NCBI RefSeq assembly: GCF_002233755.1
Contig: NZ_KZ268704.1
Coordinates: 296,534 to 360,533, forward strand
Origin: Acinetobacter piscicola
GTDB lineage: Bacteria; Pseudomonadota; Gammaproteobacteria; Pseudomonadales; Moraxellaceae
DNA: 64,000 nucleotides
Direction of reading: 5' to 3'
Shown: positions 19,717 through 28,626 of the stretch, piece after piece
Layout: each line of letters begins with the position of its first letter
Position numbering within the stretch: position 1 is the first letter of the stretch
Program-made: the position numbers and the translations under genes
The notes under the pieces: generated by a model
The model's database searches: none
Told to the model about the DNA's origin: nothing
What the model saw: the letters and a program-made list of their open reading frames with translations, nothing else

Positions 19717-20403
19717 TTAAATTTTCAAGCATGCTGAACTTGTAGATTTATAATCTTTGCCCCACGTTCGATAAGCTTGCGTATCTATGTGATAGCGATT
19801 ATTGCCATAAACACCCAGCCCCATTTTAAAATGCTTACCTTCAACTTTCCAAAACTGACACATTCTTTTCAACAATAATTTACGATCACTGTCATTTATT
19901 TCTTTAGGGTCAAGCACATAAAAATCTACAGCAAAATTATGTAAATGCTTACTCTTTTCTGCACCATGTATACATTTATTTAATTCAGGACTGCGATAAA
20001 TTGCAGTAATAGTGTATTGCTTAAAAAGTTCATTTCGATTTAATTTCTCAACCAACTGCAAACTGTTCACGACATTTTTCCAATAATGCTTAGGTGGAAT
20101 CGCAAAACGTTTGGAATAGCATTGCTCAGGCATATAATTACGTGTTGTTGTTAACTCCATTAAGCTTGGTGGATTTCTCAGATATTGCGCCATAAATTGA
20201 TAATACCCAGCCAATAATTCGGGATTTTGCTTCGCTTTCCATTGTTGAAATTGCTGCTGTAACTGCGTATCGCTTTTATTTTGTTGTATTTGCTGATGAT
20301 CGGGTGGATTACATGCACTCAAAATGACAACAGAGGCGTAAAAGAATAAATTCCGACAATCATTCACATAATTTCTCTTTTTAATCAAAATCATCGTTAT
20401 CAC
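19717..20403 (-). CDS. M15-type peptidase lipoprotein
   Basis: A 228-residue protein with a hydrophobic leader ending in the lipobox ILSAC (FFYASVVILSAC), so probably lipid-anchored in the periplasm. The C-terminal half carries the M15 carboxypeptidase zinc-site pattern: AIYRSPELNKCIHGAEKSKH, then HNFAVDFYVLD (His and Asp ligands) and NRYHIDTQAYRTWG (final His). M15A enzymes cut the peptide stems of peptidoglycan. The first codons MITMILIKKRNY offer two ATG starts. It is divergent from the TetR gene. Substrate specificity unproven. Confidence 0.75.
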   Translation of the reverse strand: MITMILIKKRNYVNDCRNLFFYASVVILSACNPPDHQQIQQNKSDTQLQQQFQQWKAKQNPELLAGYYQFMAQYLRNPPSLMELTTTRNYMPEQCYSKRFAIPPKHYWKNVVNSLQLVEKLNRNELFKQYTITAIYRSPELNKCIHGAEKSKHLHNFAVDFYVLDPKEINDSDRKLLLKRMCQFWKVEGKHFKMGLGVYGNNRYHIDTQAYRTWGKDYKSTSSACLKI

Positions 20404-20523
20404 AGCAAAACTAACTCTAATTGTTTATTCATCATATTTATCTTTATATTGAAGCATTATTTTATCTAAGAATGCGTTGTTATTGCTTTAACTTACAAAA
20501 ATAAACAGCGCACTATTTTACAT

Positions 20524-20539
20524 CGGACAAAAATGTCCG
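20524..20539. promoter_or_regulatory. Palindromic operator-like site upstream of tetR-type gene
   Basis: CGGACA-AAAA-TGTCCG is a perfect inverted repeat 38 bp before the TetR-family start codon and about 120 bp before the divergent peptidase gene. Its position suggests an autoregulatory operator. This is an inference from symmetry only. Confidence 0.5.
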
Positions 20540-20576
20540 TTAAATAAATATAAATACTCCAAGCGCTGCATTACTC

Positions 20577-21128
20577 ATGCTCAAACGCCAACAACAAGCT
20601 GCTCAAAATCGTGAAGACTTGCTTGCAGCTGCGCTAAAAATCTTTCGTGAACAAGGTATTCGTGCACCCTTACAACTCATTATTGATGAAGCAGGTGTTG
20701 GGCGAGCAACTTTTTATCGAAATTTTCAAGATCGTCGTGCCTTGGTACTTACATTGATGGAGCAAGCTTTAAGTCGACTTGAAGAACGTGCTAAGAATTA
20801 TGTCCAATATCCTGATGGTATGATTCGACTCATTCAAAATCATGTCGATAATTTGCCTTATTTAACAGCACTTACAGAATATTGGAGAGTTATCGATCGT
20901 GATGACCCTGCTTTGGTCAATATCTATTTACAGCGTGATCAAATTTTACAACCATTGATCGACCAAGCCATTGCACATAATGTCTGTCGTGCTGATTTGA
21001 GCACAAAAGATTATGCCTTGATTACAGGAATTCTCAGAACATCGTTTCAAGGAATGAATGAAGAGGAGCAAATCCAATTGGCAAAACGTGCTGTAGATTT
21101 ACTGATCCATGGTATTAAAGCATCGTAG
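20577..21128 (+). CDS. TetR/AcrR-family transcriptional regulator
   Basis: A 183-residue one-component repressor. The N-terminal HTH matches TetR: REDLLAAALKIFREQGIRAP, then IIDEAGVGRATFYRNFQDRR, with the recognition helix in GRATFYRNF. The C-terminal ligand-binding domain is helical and contains two short motifs (LTEYWRVIDRDD, TGILRTSFQGMNEEEQ). Ligand unknown. No efflux pump or obvious enzyme is adjacent; its nearest divergent neighbour is the M15 peptidase. The perfect palindrome at 20524-20539 is a likely binding site. Confidence 0.85.
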   Translation: MLKRQQQAAQNREDLLAAALKIFREQGIRAPLQLIIDEAGVGRATFYRNFQDRRALVLTLMEQALSRLEERAKNYVQYPDGMIRLIQNHVDNLPYLTALTEYWRVIDRDDPALVNIYLQRDQILQPLIDQAIAHNVCRADLSTKDYALITGILRTSFQGMNEEEQIQLAKRAVDLLIHGIKAS

Positions 21129-21338
21129 GTTTATAGATGGGCAAAAGCCTCTTTTACTAGTGGCGCAATCCATTTGATATGGTTTGCATAGGCCCAAATC
21201 AAAAAGGGCTCGAGTTCTTAAGACAAGAAATGTCTGTGATCACTTCTATTGATACAAACTCGAAATAAGTCAATGTTTAAATTGAATTTGAGTACAATAC
21301 GATTTACTCGTATAAATACAGCTTGATTATTAAAGAAT

Positions 21339-22244
21339 ATGCATATGTTCGATCGTATTGCTCAAACGATTCCTTATCAAACTTTAAATCTTGACCTTCC
21401 TGTGCAAGTCACCATTAAACGCCTAGACCAAATTCACCCGCAAATCTCGGGTAATAAATTTTTTAAGCTCAAATACAATTTTTTAGCAGCACAACATTTA
21501 GGACTCAAACAAATTCTAACTTTTGGCGGTGCGTATTCCAATCATATTGCAGCGACAGCTTATACTGCTAAATTATTTGGCTTTCAAAGTATTGGAATCA
21601 TTCGTGGTGCTGAGTTAGAAAATAAAACATTGAACTCAACCTTGGAATCAGCTCAGCAAATGGGTATGCAATTTCAATTCGTTTCACGTGAAAAATACAA
21701 ATTAAAAGATACACCTGAATTTTTGGCTGATTTAAAACAGCAGTATCCTCTTGCTTATATCATCCCCGAAGGTGGAACAAATGCTTTGGCAATACAAGGT
21801 AGTCAAGAGATTTTAAATCAAGATGACTTACAAAATTATGACGTCATTTGTTGCGCCGTCGGGACTGGCGGAACAATCACTGGTTTGATTGAAGCCAGTA
21901 CGGATCGGCACGCTATTCTAGGATTCTCGGCATTAAAAGGTAATTTTCTACAACAAGAAGTTGCTCAACAAACGGCTAAAAGCAATTGGAAAATTATCGA
22001 TGATTACTGCTTTGGTGGTTATGCCAAAACAACACCTGAGTTATTTCAGTTTATTCAGACCTTTGAAGATCAACATCACATTCCCTTGGAACAGGTTTAT
22101 ACAGGGAAAATGCTCTATGGTATTTTTGACCTAATTTCAAAAGCTTATTTTGCAGAAAATAGTAGAATATTGGTCATTCATTCAGGCGGTTTACAGGGTC
22201 GGAAAATCCCTTCATTGATTTTAAATAACGAGAACAAAATTTAA
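21339..22244 (+). CDS. PLP-dependent deaminase/desulfhydrase (ACC deaminase/D-cysteine desulfhydrase family)
   Basis: A 301-residue fold-type II PLP enzyme. The Schiff-base lysine is in HPQISGNKFFKLKYNF, followed by LTFGGAYSNHIAATAYTA (phosphate/substrate site). The glycine-rich PLP loop is CAVGTGGTITGLIEA, and VIHSGGLQGR lies near the C-terminus. These features place it in the 1-aminocyclopropane-1-carboxylate deaminase/D-cysteine desulfhydrase group. Acinetobacter enzymes of this type most likely remove D-cysteine or similar; the exact substrate is not readable. The start (MHMFDRIA) could be M1 or M3. Single gene. Confidence 0.85.
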   Translation: MHMFDRIAQTIPYQTLNLDLPVQVTIKRLDQIHPQISGNKFFKLKYNFLAAQHLGLKQILTFGGAYSNHIAATAYTAKLFGFQSIGIIRGAELENKTLNSTLESAQQMGMQFQFVSREKYKLKDTPEFLADLKQQYPLAYIIPEGGTNALAIQGSQEILNQDDLQNYDVICCAVGTGGTITGLIEASTDRHAILGFSALKGNFLQQEVAQQTAKSNWKIIDDYCFGGYAKTTPELFQFIQTFEDQHHIPLEQVYTGKMLYGIFDLISKAYFAENSRILVIHSGGLQGRKIPSLILNNENKI

Positions 22245-22305
22245 GCTCAAGATTAGTTCTGAAAATTAACTCAAATTTGTCTATAATCCCCTGCTTTGAC
22301 TTTTC

Positions 22306-23517
22306 ATGAGTTTTTGCATGTCTTCCAACCAATACGATGTGATTGTCCTCGGCGCAGGTGCTTCAGGTTTAATGCTTGCAGCAAAAGCGGCTGCACGTGG
22401 TCGAAAAGTTTTGGTGGTTGAAAAAGCCAATAAGATTGGTAAAAAAATTCTCATGTCAGGTGGTGGAAAATGTAACTTCACCAATCTTTATATCGAACCT
22501 GAAAACTTTATTTCGCACAATCCACACTTCGTCATTTCTGCTTTAACACGCTATACCAATTGGGACTTTATTGGCATGGTTTGCGAGTATGGTATTGAAT
22601 ACGAAGAGCGTAAACATGGTCAGCTTTTTACCCTAAAAGGGGCAAAAGAAATCTTAGCCATGTTATTGAATGAATGTGAAAAGACCCATTTGGTCGATAT
22701 CAAAACCAATTGTGAAGTCAAAGCAGTCTCACAAACCGATCCACAAGGTTTTCAAGTTGCAACTAACTTAGGCTATTTTCAAGCTGAATCTGTGGTCGTT
22801 GCTGCGGGTGGTTTATCTATTCCAACATTGGGTGGTTCTGATATTGGTTATAAAATTGCGAAACAATTTGGACACCATATTTATCCAACTCGTGCAGGTC
22901 TTGTTCCCTTTACATTCTCAGATCAATTTAAAGAAGTCACCACTCGTTTAAGTGGTAATGCTGTTGAAGCCACGCTTTCGAATGAACTGAATAGCTTTAC
23001 CGAAGCATTACTCTTTACTCATCGTGGTTTAAGTGGCCCAAGCTCGCTGCAACTCTCCAACTATTGGAATGTTGGGCAAAGTTTTAAAATAGATTTCTTA
23101 CCCGCTCATGATCTTTTCGAGTTTTTTAAAGCAAAAAAACAAACTCAACCTAAAGTTCTGATTCGTACTTTGCTCATTGAACATTTACCAAAAAGTGTGG
23201 TGATTGAACTACAAAATTTAATCTGGGTAGAATTTGCAGAAATAGCAATTGGGCAATTAAGTGATGAAAAGCTTGAAAGCATTGCCAATAAATTACATCA
23301 GTTTGAAGTTAAACCTTCAGGAACAGAAGGTTATCGTACCGCTGAAGTTACTCTAGGTGGTGTTGATACCACTGAAGTTTCATCAAAAACAATGGAAAGT
23401 AAAAAGCAAAAAGGTTTGTTCTTTATTGGTGAGATTTTAGATGTCACAGGTCATTTGGGTGGCTTTAATTTCCAATGGGCATGGGCATCCGCACACGCCG
23501 CTTCCGAGTATGTTTGA
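22306..23517 (+). CDS. YhiN/HI0933-family FAD-dependent oxidoreductase
   Basis: A 403-residue flavoprotein. The N-terminal Rossmann motif VIVLGAGASGLMLAAKAAAR binds FAD. It is followed by GKKILMSGGGKCNFTN and RKHGQLFTLKGAKEIL, both diagnostic of the HI0933/YhiN group, and C-terminal TLGGVDTTEVSSKTMESK and GEILDVTGHLGGFNFQWAWA. Family members are called aminoacetone oxidases in some annotations, but their physiological substrate is unsettled. A second Met four codons in is an alternative start. Monocistronic; a hairpin at 23559 follows. Confidence 0.9.
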   Translation: MSFCMSSNQYDVIVLGAGASGLMLAAKAAARGRKVLVVEKANKIGKKILMSGGGKCNFTNLYIEPENFISHNPHFVISALTRYTNWDFIGMVCEYGIEYEERKHGQLFTLKGAKEILAMLLNECEKTHLVDIKTNCEVKAVSQTDPQGFQVATNLGYFQAESVVVAAGGLSIPTLGGSDIGYKIAKQFGHHIYPTRAGLVPFTFSDQFKEVTTRLSGNAVEATLSNELNSFTEALLFTHRGLSGPSSLQLSNYWNVGQSFKIDFLPAHDLFEFFKAKKQTQPKVLIRTLLIEHLPKSVVIELQNLIWVEFAEIAIGQLSDEKLESIANKLHQFEVKPSGTEGYRTAEVTLGGVDTTEVSSKTMESKKQKGLFFIGEILDVTGHLGGFNFQWAWASAHAASEYV

Positions 23518-23558
23518 TGTATTTATTTTCTAAAAATAAATTTTAAATCATAGTATTA

Positions 23559-23584
23559 GGCGGTTTTTAACGTTTTAAACCGCC
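23559..23584. terminator. Hairpin after YhiN-family gene
   Basis: GGCGGTTT pairs with AAACCGCC across a ten-base loop. No T tract follows, so it may be an RNA stabiliser rather than a full intrinsic terminator. It lies between the convergent YhiN gene and a 57-residue membrane-peptide gene. Confidence 0.55.
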
Positions 23585-23642
23585 AAGCTGATCTATATTC
23601 AAGTCCGCTACACATTCATCTATTGCAATTGAAAATGCAGAT

Positions 23643-23816
23643 TTAATCTTGCAGCTCTTTTGAATGATCGACTTGCGCATTCTCTTGCTGAGCAACTTCG
23701 CTTTGTTGCTTATTCGATTTGGCAAAAACAAACTTATACGCACTGGCTAAAAATCCAATCGTAATTCCAGCAATAACAATTGGAGCAATGAATTTATTCG
23801 GCTGTTTGTTGGACAT
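23643..23816 (-). CDS. Small single-span membrane protein (57 aa)
   Basis: Begins MSNKQPNKFIAPIVIAGITI with AGGAG six bases before the ATG. One membrane span (about residues 10-31, IAPIVIAGITIGFLASAYKFVF) is followed by a charged Gln/Glu-rich tail (SNKQQSEVAQQENAQVDHSK). The strong ribosome site and organised topology support a real gene. It lies on the same strand as the MscS-type gene upstream, but the terminator at 23875-23909 separates them. No function can be assigned. Confidence 0.6.
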   Translation of the reverse strand: MSNKQPNKFIAPIVIAGITIGFLASAYKFVFAKSNKQQSEVAQQENAQVDHSKELQD

Positions 23817-23874
23817 TATTTTTCTCCTCTATATTTGTACAATAACAATATATACGCTAAACAATCATAAAATA

Positions 23875-23909
23875 AAAAAGATCGATCAAATATCCTGATC
23901 GATCTTTTT
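23875..23909. terminator. Terminator of the mechanosensitive-channel gene
   Basis: AAAAAGATCGATCA pairs with TGATCGATCTTTTT around a seven-base loop, with T runs on both strands. It lies 14 bp after the minus-strand channel gene. Confidence 0.85.
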
Positions 23910-23922
23910 GCAAAATTAAAGG

Positions 23923-25557
23923 TTATTTCGGGTCATTTTCATCATGATTGTGAGAATTATCCAATGTATCGTTCAAAGATTGGTACTCCGTTTCAATGAT
24001 TGGCGCATCTGCTGTCACTTGCGTATTCTCTGCTAATGCATTATTCGACGGATCATTTGCTTTCTGGTTGAGCGGATTCGGTTGATTGGCTTGTCTTTTC
24101 GCTTTATCAATCAAATCCCCTAAAACCCGCTCCGCAGGCTGACGACCACCCAAACCAAAGGCTAAGGCAAATGCGACAGCAACTGAGCCTAAAGTTAAAC
24201 CAAAGGCAAGATTAACAATAGAGTCTGCAATTCCCATTGCTCTTAAGCCCATAGCAATGACTAAACCCATGATCAGTATACGAACCAGATTCCCTAACCA
24301 ACGAGAACTATTATATTCACCACGTTGCACCACATTTGCGACAATATTGGCTAACCAGAAACCAATCACAAGAATCACTGCACCTAATAAAATATTGGCA
24401 CCAAAGTGAATAAACATTGCGATTAAACCGCTGACTTGTTCAAAACCAAGTCGATTCGCTGCTTCTGAAACAGCAAATAACATGGTAAAAATAACGATGA
24501 GATAACCGATAATACAAGAAACTTTGGTATCACCTAAAAACCGCTGGACGTCTAATTTTGTTGGAATTTCATCTACGCCTGTTCCTGCAACAACTTCAGC
24601 AACCAAACGTCCCACAAAACGAGACACCACATAGGCAACGATGAGAATCAACCCTGCCGCAATAATATGTGGAATGGCATACATGATTTCAGCCAACATC
24701 GCCGTGGCAGGTTGAGAAATCGCTTGGATACCCAAAGCTTCAAATGCAACGATTAACGACGTAATCATCACGATTGCGAAAACAAAAGAACCTAAAAACT
24801 TAGATAAGCCTTGATTGGAATTTTTAAATAAACCTACTTTTTCAATTTGAGCTTGCAAATTTAAACTGCTAATCAAGCCTTCAACAATACCGCGTACAAT
24901 TTTTGCTAAGATATATCCAACAAAAACAATAACGCCTGCTATGAAAATATTAGGTAAATATGATACCGCTTCATTTAACATGTTTTGAACAGGAAGTAAT
25001 AAACCTTCTAAACCCAATATTGATAAAACAATTGGCAAAAATAACAATAAAATAAGCCAATACACGATATCTGCAATATTTTGGGTAATTGGACTAACCC
25101 CCACATCAGCACTGAGTTTCTCATCTAATTGTGTTCGATCTAAAACTCGCTTTAGTCCAACTTTGACAAGATTTGCGATAATCCAGCCAATAAAACCGAT
25201 TGCAACGGCGGCCAATAATTGAGGGATAAACAATAAGAATTGTTGAATCATCAGGCTAAACGGACCACTGACACTGGTTAAATTCAGCACATTTAAAGCA
25301 CCAATCACTGCAATGATCATCACGATCCAAAATACGATTCGAGATAAAATATTTTCAATATTTGAGCGATGACCTGTCGCTGATGATAATTTCTGATTGG
25401 TTCCCAGTTTTTCGAGAACTTTTTTAACGCCCGCAGCAATAATTAAAGCAATAATCCAACCGACAATGAGAATGGCGACTGCGGCCAATATGGGTTGGAA
25501 TTGATCCCAATAATACATGGCATCAAAATGCCCCCGTGTTTGTAAAATTTCATTCAT
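23923..25557 (-). CDS. Multi-span MscS-type mechanosensitive channel (TM-helix repeat family)
   Basis: A 544-residue inner-membrane protein with about eleven hydrophobic segments, arranged as repeated 'conserved TM helix' units (for example AVAILIVGWIIALIIAAGVK, AVAIGFIGWIIANLVKVGLK, AGVIVFVGYILAKIVRGIVE, each followed by a short 'KLG..' or 'LDE..' segment). The final unit, LAFGLTLGSVAVAFALAFGLGGR, is the MscS pore-like helix. The polar C-terminus (RQANQPNPLNQKA...) is cytosolic. Proteins of this type (CmpX-like) act as small-conductance osmotic or surface-stress sensors. Single gene, ending at a strong terminator. Confidence 0.85.
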   Translation of the reverse strand: MNEILQTRGHFDAMYYWDQFQPILAAVAILIVGWIIALIIAAGVKKVLEKLGTNQKLSSATGHRSNIENILSRIVFWIVMIIAVIGALNVLNLTSVSGPFSLMIQQFLLFIPQLLAAVAIGFIGWIIANLVKVGLKRVLDRTQLDEKLSADVGVSPITQNIADIVYWLILLLFLPIVLSILGLEGLLLPVQNMLNEAVSYLPNIFIAGVIVFVGYILAKIVRGIVEGLISSLNLQAQIEKVGLFKNSNQGLSKFLGSFVFAIVMITSLIVAFEALGIQAISQPATAMLAEIMYAIPHIIAAGLILIVAYVVSRFVGRLVAEVVAGTGVDEIPTKLDVQRFLGDTKVSCIIGYLIVIFTMLFAVSEAANRLGFEQVSGLIAMFIHFGANILLGAVILVIGFWLANIVANVVQRGEYNSSRWLGNLVRILIMGLVIAMGLRAMGIADSIVNLAFGLTLGSVAVAFALAFGLGGRQPAERVLGDLIDKAKRQANQPNPLNQKANDPSNNALAENTQVTADAPIIETEYQSLNDTLDNSHNHDENDPK

Positions 25558-25910
25558 TTTTTATTCCTCAAGCTTGAGATTTATATAGATTTATACTTCG
25601 TTGAGATTCACAAACATTCCAGACTCAATCTAAAATGCTGATCTGCTTTTTAATTCACCACACATTCACTGTATATTTTGATTATTTATTGTTCAATTTT
25701 AACTGCATAACTTCTACAAATATGACTCAAAATAAAGCATAAGTACCCTATTCACTCGCCTTAAACTATGAATCACTTACAAATTACATGTATTTTAATA
25801 AGGGCAAAAAAAATTATTTTTAGCTGAAAAAATTATTTTTATTCATAACAATCAAAAATTAAGACATTTTATGATTTGTATAAATTTATGATAAAGCGAC
25901 ATAAACAAAA
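25558..25910. other. Intergenic region upstream of the channel gene
   Basis: AT-rich DNA with no convincing open frame. It should contain the channel gene promoter. The far end abuts the terminator of the 47-residue gene. Confidence 0.4.
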
Positions 25911-25938
25911 ACTCTAGCAATATAAATATGGCTAGAGT
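25911..25938 (-). terminator. Terminator of the 47-residue membrane-peptide gene
   Basis: On the minus strand ACTCTAGC pairs with GCTAGAGT over a twelve-base loop and is followed by TTTTTG. Confidence 0.75.
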
Positions 25939-25988
25939 CGGTTAGATAAATCATTCTTCATTATCATGGGACTGATGTGTTCAGCACA

Positions 25989-26132
25989 TCACACCCAATT
26001 GGCTATCATGTAAAGAAGCATCGCTACGAGAAATAACCCCACAAGAATAAGCATATAAACGGGTAAACGTTTCTTATGAGTGATTTCTTCTGCACTGGTT
26101 ACATGAGATGGTTTGCTGAAATCGTGTCGCAT
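25989..26132 (-). CDS. Small single-span membrane protein (47 aa)
   Basis: The frame reads MRHDFSKPSHVTSAEEITHK, then a membrane span (about residues 24-45) ending in NWV. An almost perfect ribosome site, GGAGGTAGAAATT, immediately precedes the ATG, and a terminator follows the gene, so expression is well supported. A basic KKR just before the span predicts the N-terminus in the cytoplasm. No family recognised. Single gene divergent from the 140-residue protein gene. Confidence 0.7.
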   Translation of the reverse strand: MRHDFSKPSHVTSAEEITHKKRLPVYMLILVGLFLVAMLLYMIANWV

Positions 26133-26287
26133 AATTTCTACCTCCATCCATATGGTGTATATTTATATTAGCAAGTTAATCTGTTCAGTTGTGTAAAATA
26201 TTTTAAACGAAAGTAAATTCTAGCATGAGCAGTTATCAACCGATAAATGAGCTATAATATGTACCCCATTTTTTGGCTATTGTAGAT

Positions 26288-26710
26288 ATGGCTTATCAAC
26301 GACAAAGTGTCGTACTTGATTTAGAAACCGATGTCACACATCAATGCTATTTACATACTTCTCGTGACGAACATTTGATTGGTATTATTGAATTTAGTAA
26401 GCCGAGTTATGTGGTTAAATGGGGCGACTTAGAATATTTTCGTAGGCGTACAGATGAGTTTTCTGTCATGCCACTTCCAGATTGCGTGAATGCCATGATT
26501 ATTGATATTCGCAATGTTGCTGCATTTTTAGATAACGAAGTACCGATTATTCCTTGGCGTTTAATTGAAGAAGACTGTCCCATTCGTTTAGTTGTACCAC
26601 ATGAACGTCTTGAACATTATGCAGGCCTTTTTGAACCAACTTGGTTAACCAGTGATATTGATACAGCGATTCAAGAATTACGTGAATTTATGGACATGTT
26701 TGTGCATTGA
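26288..26710 (+). CDS. Hypothetical conserved-style cytosolic protein
   Basis: The ATG at 26288 (MAYQRQSVVLDLET, 140 residues) is preferred to a TTG five codons earlier. The acidic protein contains GIIEFSKPSYVVKWGDLEYF, IIDIRNVAAFLDNEVPIIPW and a C-terminal helix IDTAIQELREFMDMFVH. It has no signal peptide, membrane span or catalytic motif. I do not recognise the family. It has no operon partner and is convergent with fpr. Confidence 0.6.
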   Translation: MAYQRQSVVLDLETDVTHQCYLHTSRDEHLIGIIEFSKPSYVVKWGDLEYFRRRTDEFSVMPLPDCVNAMIIDIRNVAAFLDNEVPIIPWRLIEEDCPIRLVVPHERLEHYAGLFEPTWLTSDIDTAIQELREFMDMFVH

Positions 26711-26799
26711 TGGACAATGCACACAATCAGTCTAAACAGTAAATGTCCTATTTCAAATCTATTCTATGATGTAAGACTGAGCATTGAGAATCAATGATT

Positions 26800-27561
26800 T
26801 TACCAATAATTCTCTACTGCAATGTTCCCTTCACCACGGCGGTTCATACTTAATCCACGTGTTTTTAAAGCCGCTTTAGTATCATCCACCATTTGTGGAT
26901 TTCCACAAAGCATGACATGAGTTGTTTCAGGATTAAAAGCTAAATCTGCAACTTTTTCTAATTCACCATTCTCAATTAAAAGCGGCAAACGGTCATGTAA
27001 CATTGCATTTGGATCACGGGTAATAATGGGAATAAATTTGAACCCAGTGTGCCCTTCACCAAATGTTTCAGCAATTTCCTGAATGCGATCGATATAAGCC
27101 AACTCAGATGCTGTTCTCACGCTATAAACTAAATTGATTTTTTCATATTTAGACCATGTTTCAAAATCTTGTAGCATGGAAATAAAAGGGGCTAGTCCTG
27201 TACCTGTAGCCAATAACCATAAATCTTTCGGTAAAGGTAATTGATAACGTGCTAGAGTTAGGAAACCGTAAGGAACTTTTTCTAAATACAGTTCATCCCC
27301 TACTTGAAGATGTTGTAAATTCGACGTAAAAGCACCATCAGGGACAACGATTGAAAAGAATTCTAAAGTTTCATCAAATGGAGAAGAAACAACTGAATAC
27401 GCACGTACAATCAAATCATCATTCACTTTCAAACCAATTCGTGCAAATTGTCCTGCAGTAAATTTAAAATGTGCAGGTCGGGTCATGGTAAAACTGAAAA
27501 GTGTATGAGTCCAGCGACGAACAGACAAAACTTTTTCTACGCTAAATTTTTCAATTGACAT
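26800..27561 (-). CDS. fpr: Ferredoxin--NADP+ reductase
   Basis: A 253-residue flavoprotein moving electrons between NADP(H) and ferredoxin/flavodoxin. The FAD site is RAYSVVSSPFDE (RxYS), with the AGQFARIGL strand before it; the NADP site is LLATGTGLAPFISMLQD; the C-terminus ends NRRGEGNIAVENYW with the aromatic last residue, as in bacterial subclass I Fpr proteins. The gene is divergent from a LysR regulator across an 83-bp gap, the same arrangement as fpr/finR in pseudomonads, where Fpr is part of the oxidative-stress response. Confidence 0.93.
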   Translation of the reverse strand: MSIEKFSVEKVLSVRRWTHTLFSFTMTRPAHFKFTAGQFARIGLKVNDDLIVRAYSVVSSPFDETLEFFSIVVPDGAFTSNLQHLQVGDELYLEKVPYGFLTLARYQLPLPKDLWLLATGTGLAPFISMLQDFETWSKYEKINLVYSVRTASELAYIDRIQEIAETFGEGHTGFKFIPIITRDPNAMLHDRLPLLIENGELEKVADLAFNPETTHVMLCGNPQMVDDTKAALKTRGLSMNRRGEGNIAVENYW

Positions 27562-27644
27562 GATTTCTACGTGGCATGAAAGACAGTGCTCATGGTAGCA
27601 TGACTATATTATTTATGAATATTTAAAATGTTAAGGCTCTACAC

Positions 27645-28523
27645 ATGCGAATGACTTTACGCCAATTGGCTGTTTTCGTAGCTGTTGCTCAAGAAGGTAC
27701 TGTTACCAAAGCGAGTGATGCAGTTCGGTTGACCCAAAGCGCCGCAAGTATGGCTTTGGCAGACTTGGAAGATGGATTAGGTGCGCCACTGTTCGATCGT
27801 CTTGGAAAACGATTACAATTGAACGATTTAGGGCGTTTTTTACTCCCTCAAGCTTTAGAAATTTTAGGTCGTTGCGAAGCTTTTGAACAGGCGGCTAAAG
27901 GCGAACTGCAAAGTATCGATTTGCGAATCGGTGCAACATTAACCATTAGCGACTATTTAATGCCTGATTTGATGGCTGATTTCTTACAAGTTCAACCACA
28001 GGCACACTTACAACTTCAAGTAGGTAATACTCGCCAAATGATTGAAGCTGTGAACCAATTTCAACTTGATTTAGCACTGATTGAAGGCTCATGTTATTTA
28101 CCTCAGCTCCAATGTATCCATTGGCGTGATGACGAACTAGCAGTGTGCTGCTCACCAAATCATTCTTTGGCAAAACTCAATCGTCCATTAAGACCTGAAG
28201 ATTTTTATCAAAGTGAGTGGATTCTTCGTGAAGAAGGTTCAGGCACACGTGAAGTTTTTGATAATGCTATTTTAAAAGATTTACCAAATGCGAAGATCAG
28301 ATTAACTTTAGGCCATAATGAAGCCATTTTGAAAATAGTTGCAGGCGGCTTAGGCATGTCATGTATTTCCAAACTGGCTGTTCAACCGTTAATTGACAAA
28401 GGTCAATTGGTCATTCTTGATACACCTTTTTGGCAACTAACCCGCCCTCTTTTCATGCTAGTCCATCGCCAAAAATACCAAGGGCCTGGGTTAAAAGCTT
28501 TTATGAAATTTTGTGATGAATAA
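27645..28523 (+). CDS. LysR-family regulator, probably of fpr (FinR-like)
   Basis: A 292-residue LysR-type protein. The N-terminal HTH is LRQLAVFVAVAQEGTVTKAS and LTQSAASMALADLEDGLGAP, followed by the typical linker FDRLGKRLQLNDLGRFLLPQ. The effector domain holds the LysR pattern GSGTREVFDNAILKDLP and VAGGLGMSCISKLAVQPLI. Its divergence from fpr, and the recurrence of this pairing in pseudomonads as finR-fpr, make regulation of fpr under superoxide stress likely. The effector is unknown. A terminator follows at 28529. Confidence 0.85.
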   Translation: MRMTLRQLAVFVAVAQEGTVTKASDAVRLTQSAASMALADLEDGLGAPLFDRLGKRLQLNDLGRFLLPQALEILGRCEAFEQAAKGELQSIDLRIGATLTISDYLMPDLMADFLQVQPQAHLQLQVGNTRQMIEAVNQFQLDLALIEGSCYLPQLQCIHWRDDELAVCCSPNHSLAKLNRPLRPEDFYQSEWILREEGSGTREVFDNAILKDLPNAKIRLTLGHNEAILKIVAGGLGMSCISKLAVQPLIDKGQLVILDTPFWQLTRPLFMLVHRQKYQGPGLKAFMKFCDE

Positions 28524-28528
28524 AAATC

Positions 28529-28546
28529 AAGCTCCAATAGGAGCTT
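28529..28546 (+). terminator. Terminator after the LysR gene
   Basis: AAGCTCC-AATA-GGAGCTT followed by TATTTTTG, five bases past the stop codon. Confidence 0.85.
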
Positions 28547-28626
28547 TATTTTTGTCTACTCTATTATCATCTTGAAATAAGAATCAACCTATTTCAAGAC
28601 TAAATAAAAAATTATAAAACAAAAAC

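Noticed and set aside
27631..27645. GGCTCTACAC motif before the LysR gene, as in the 60571 hairpin
   Set aside because: A single short match without the second arm is probably chance.
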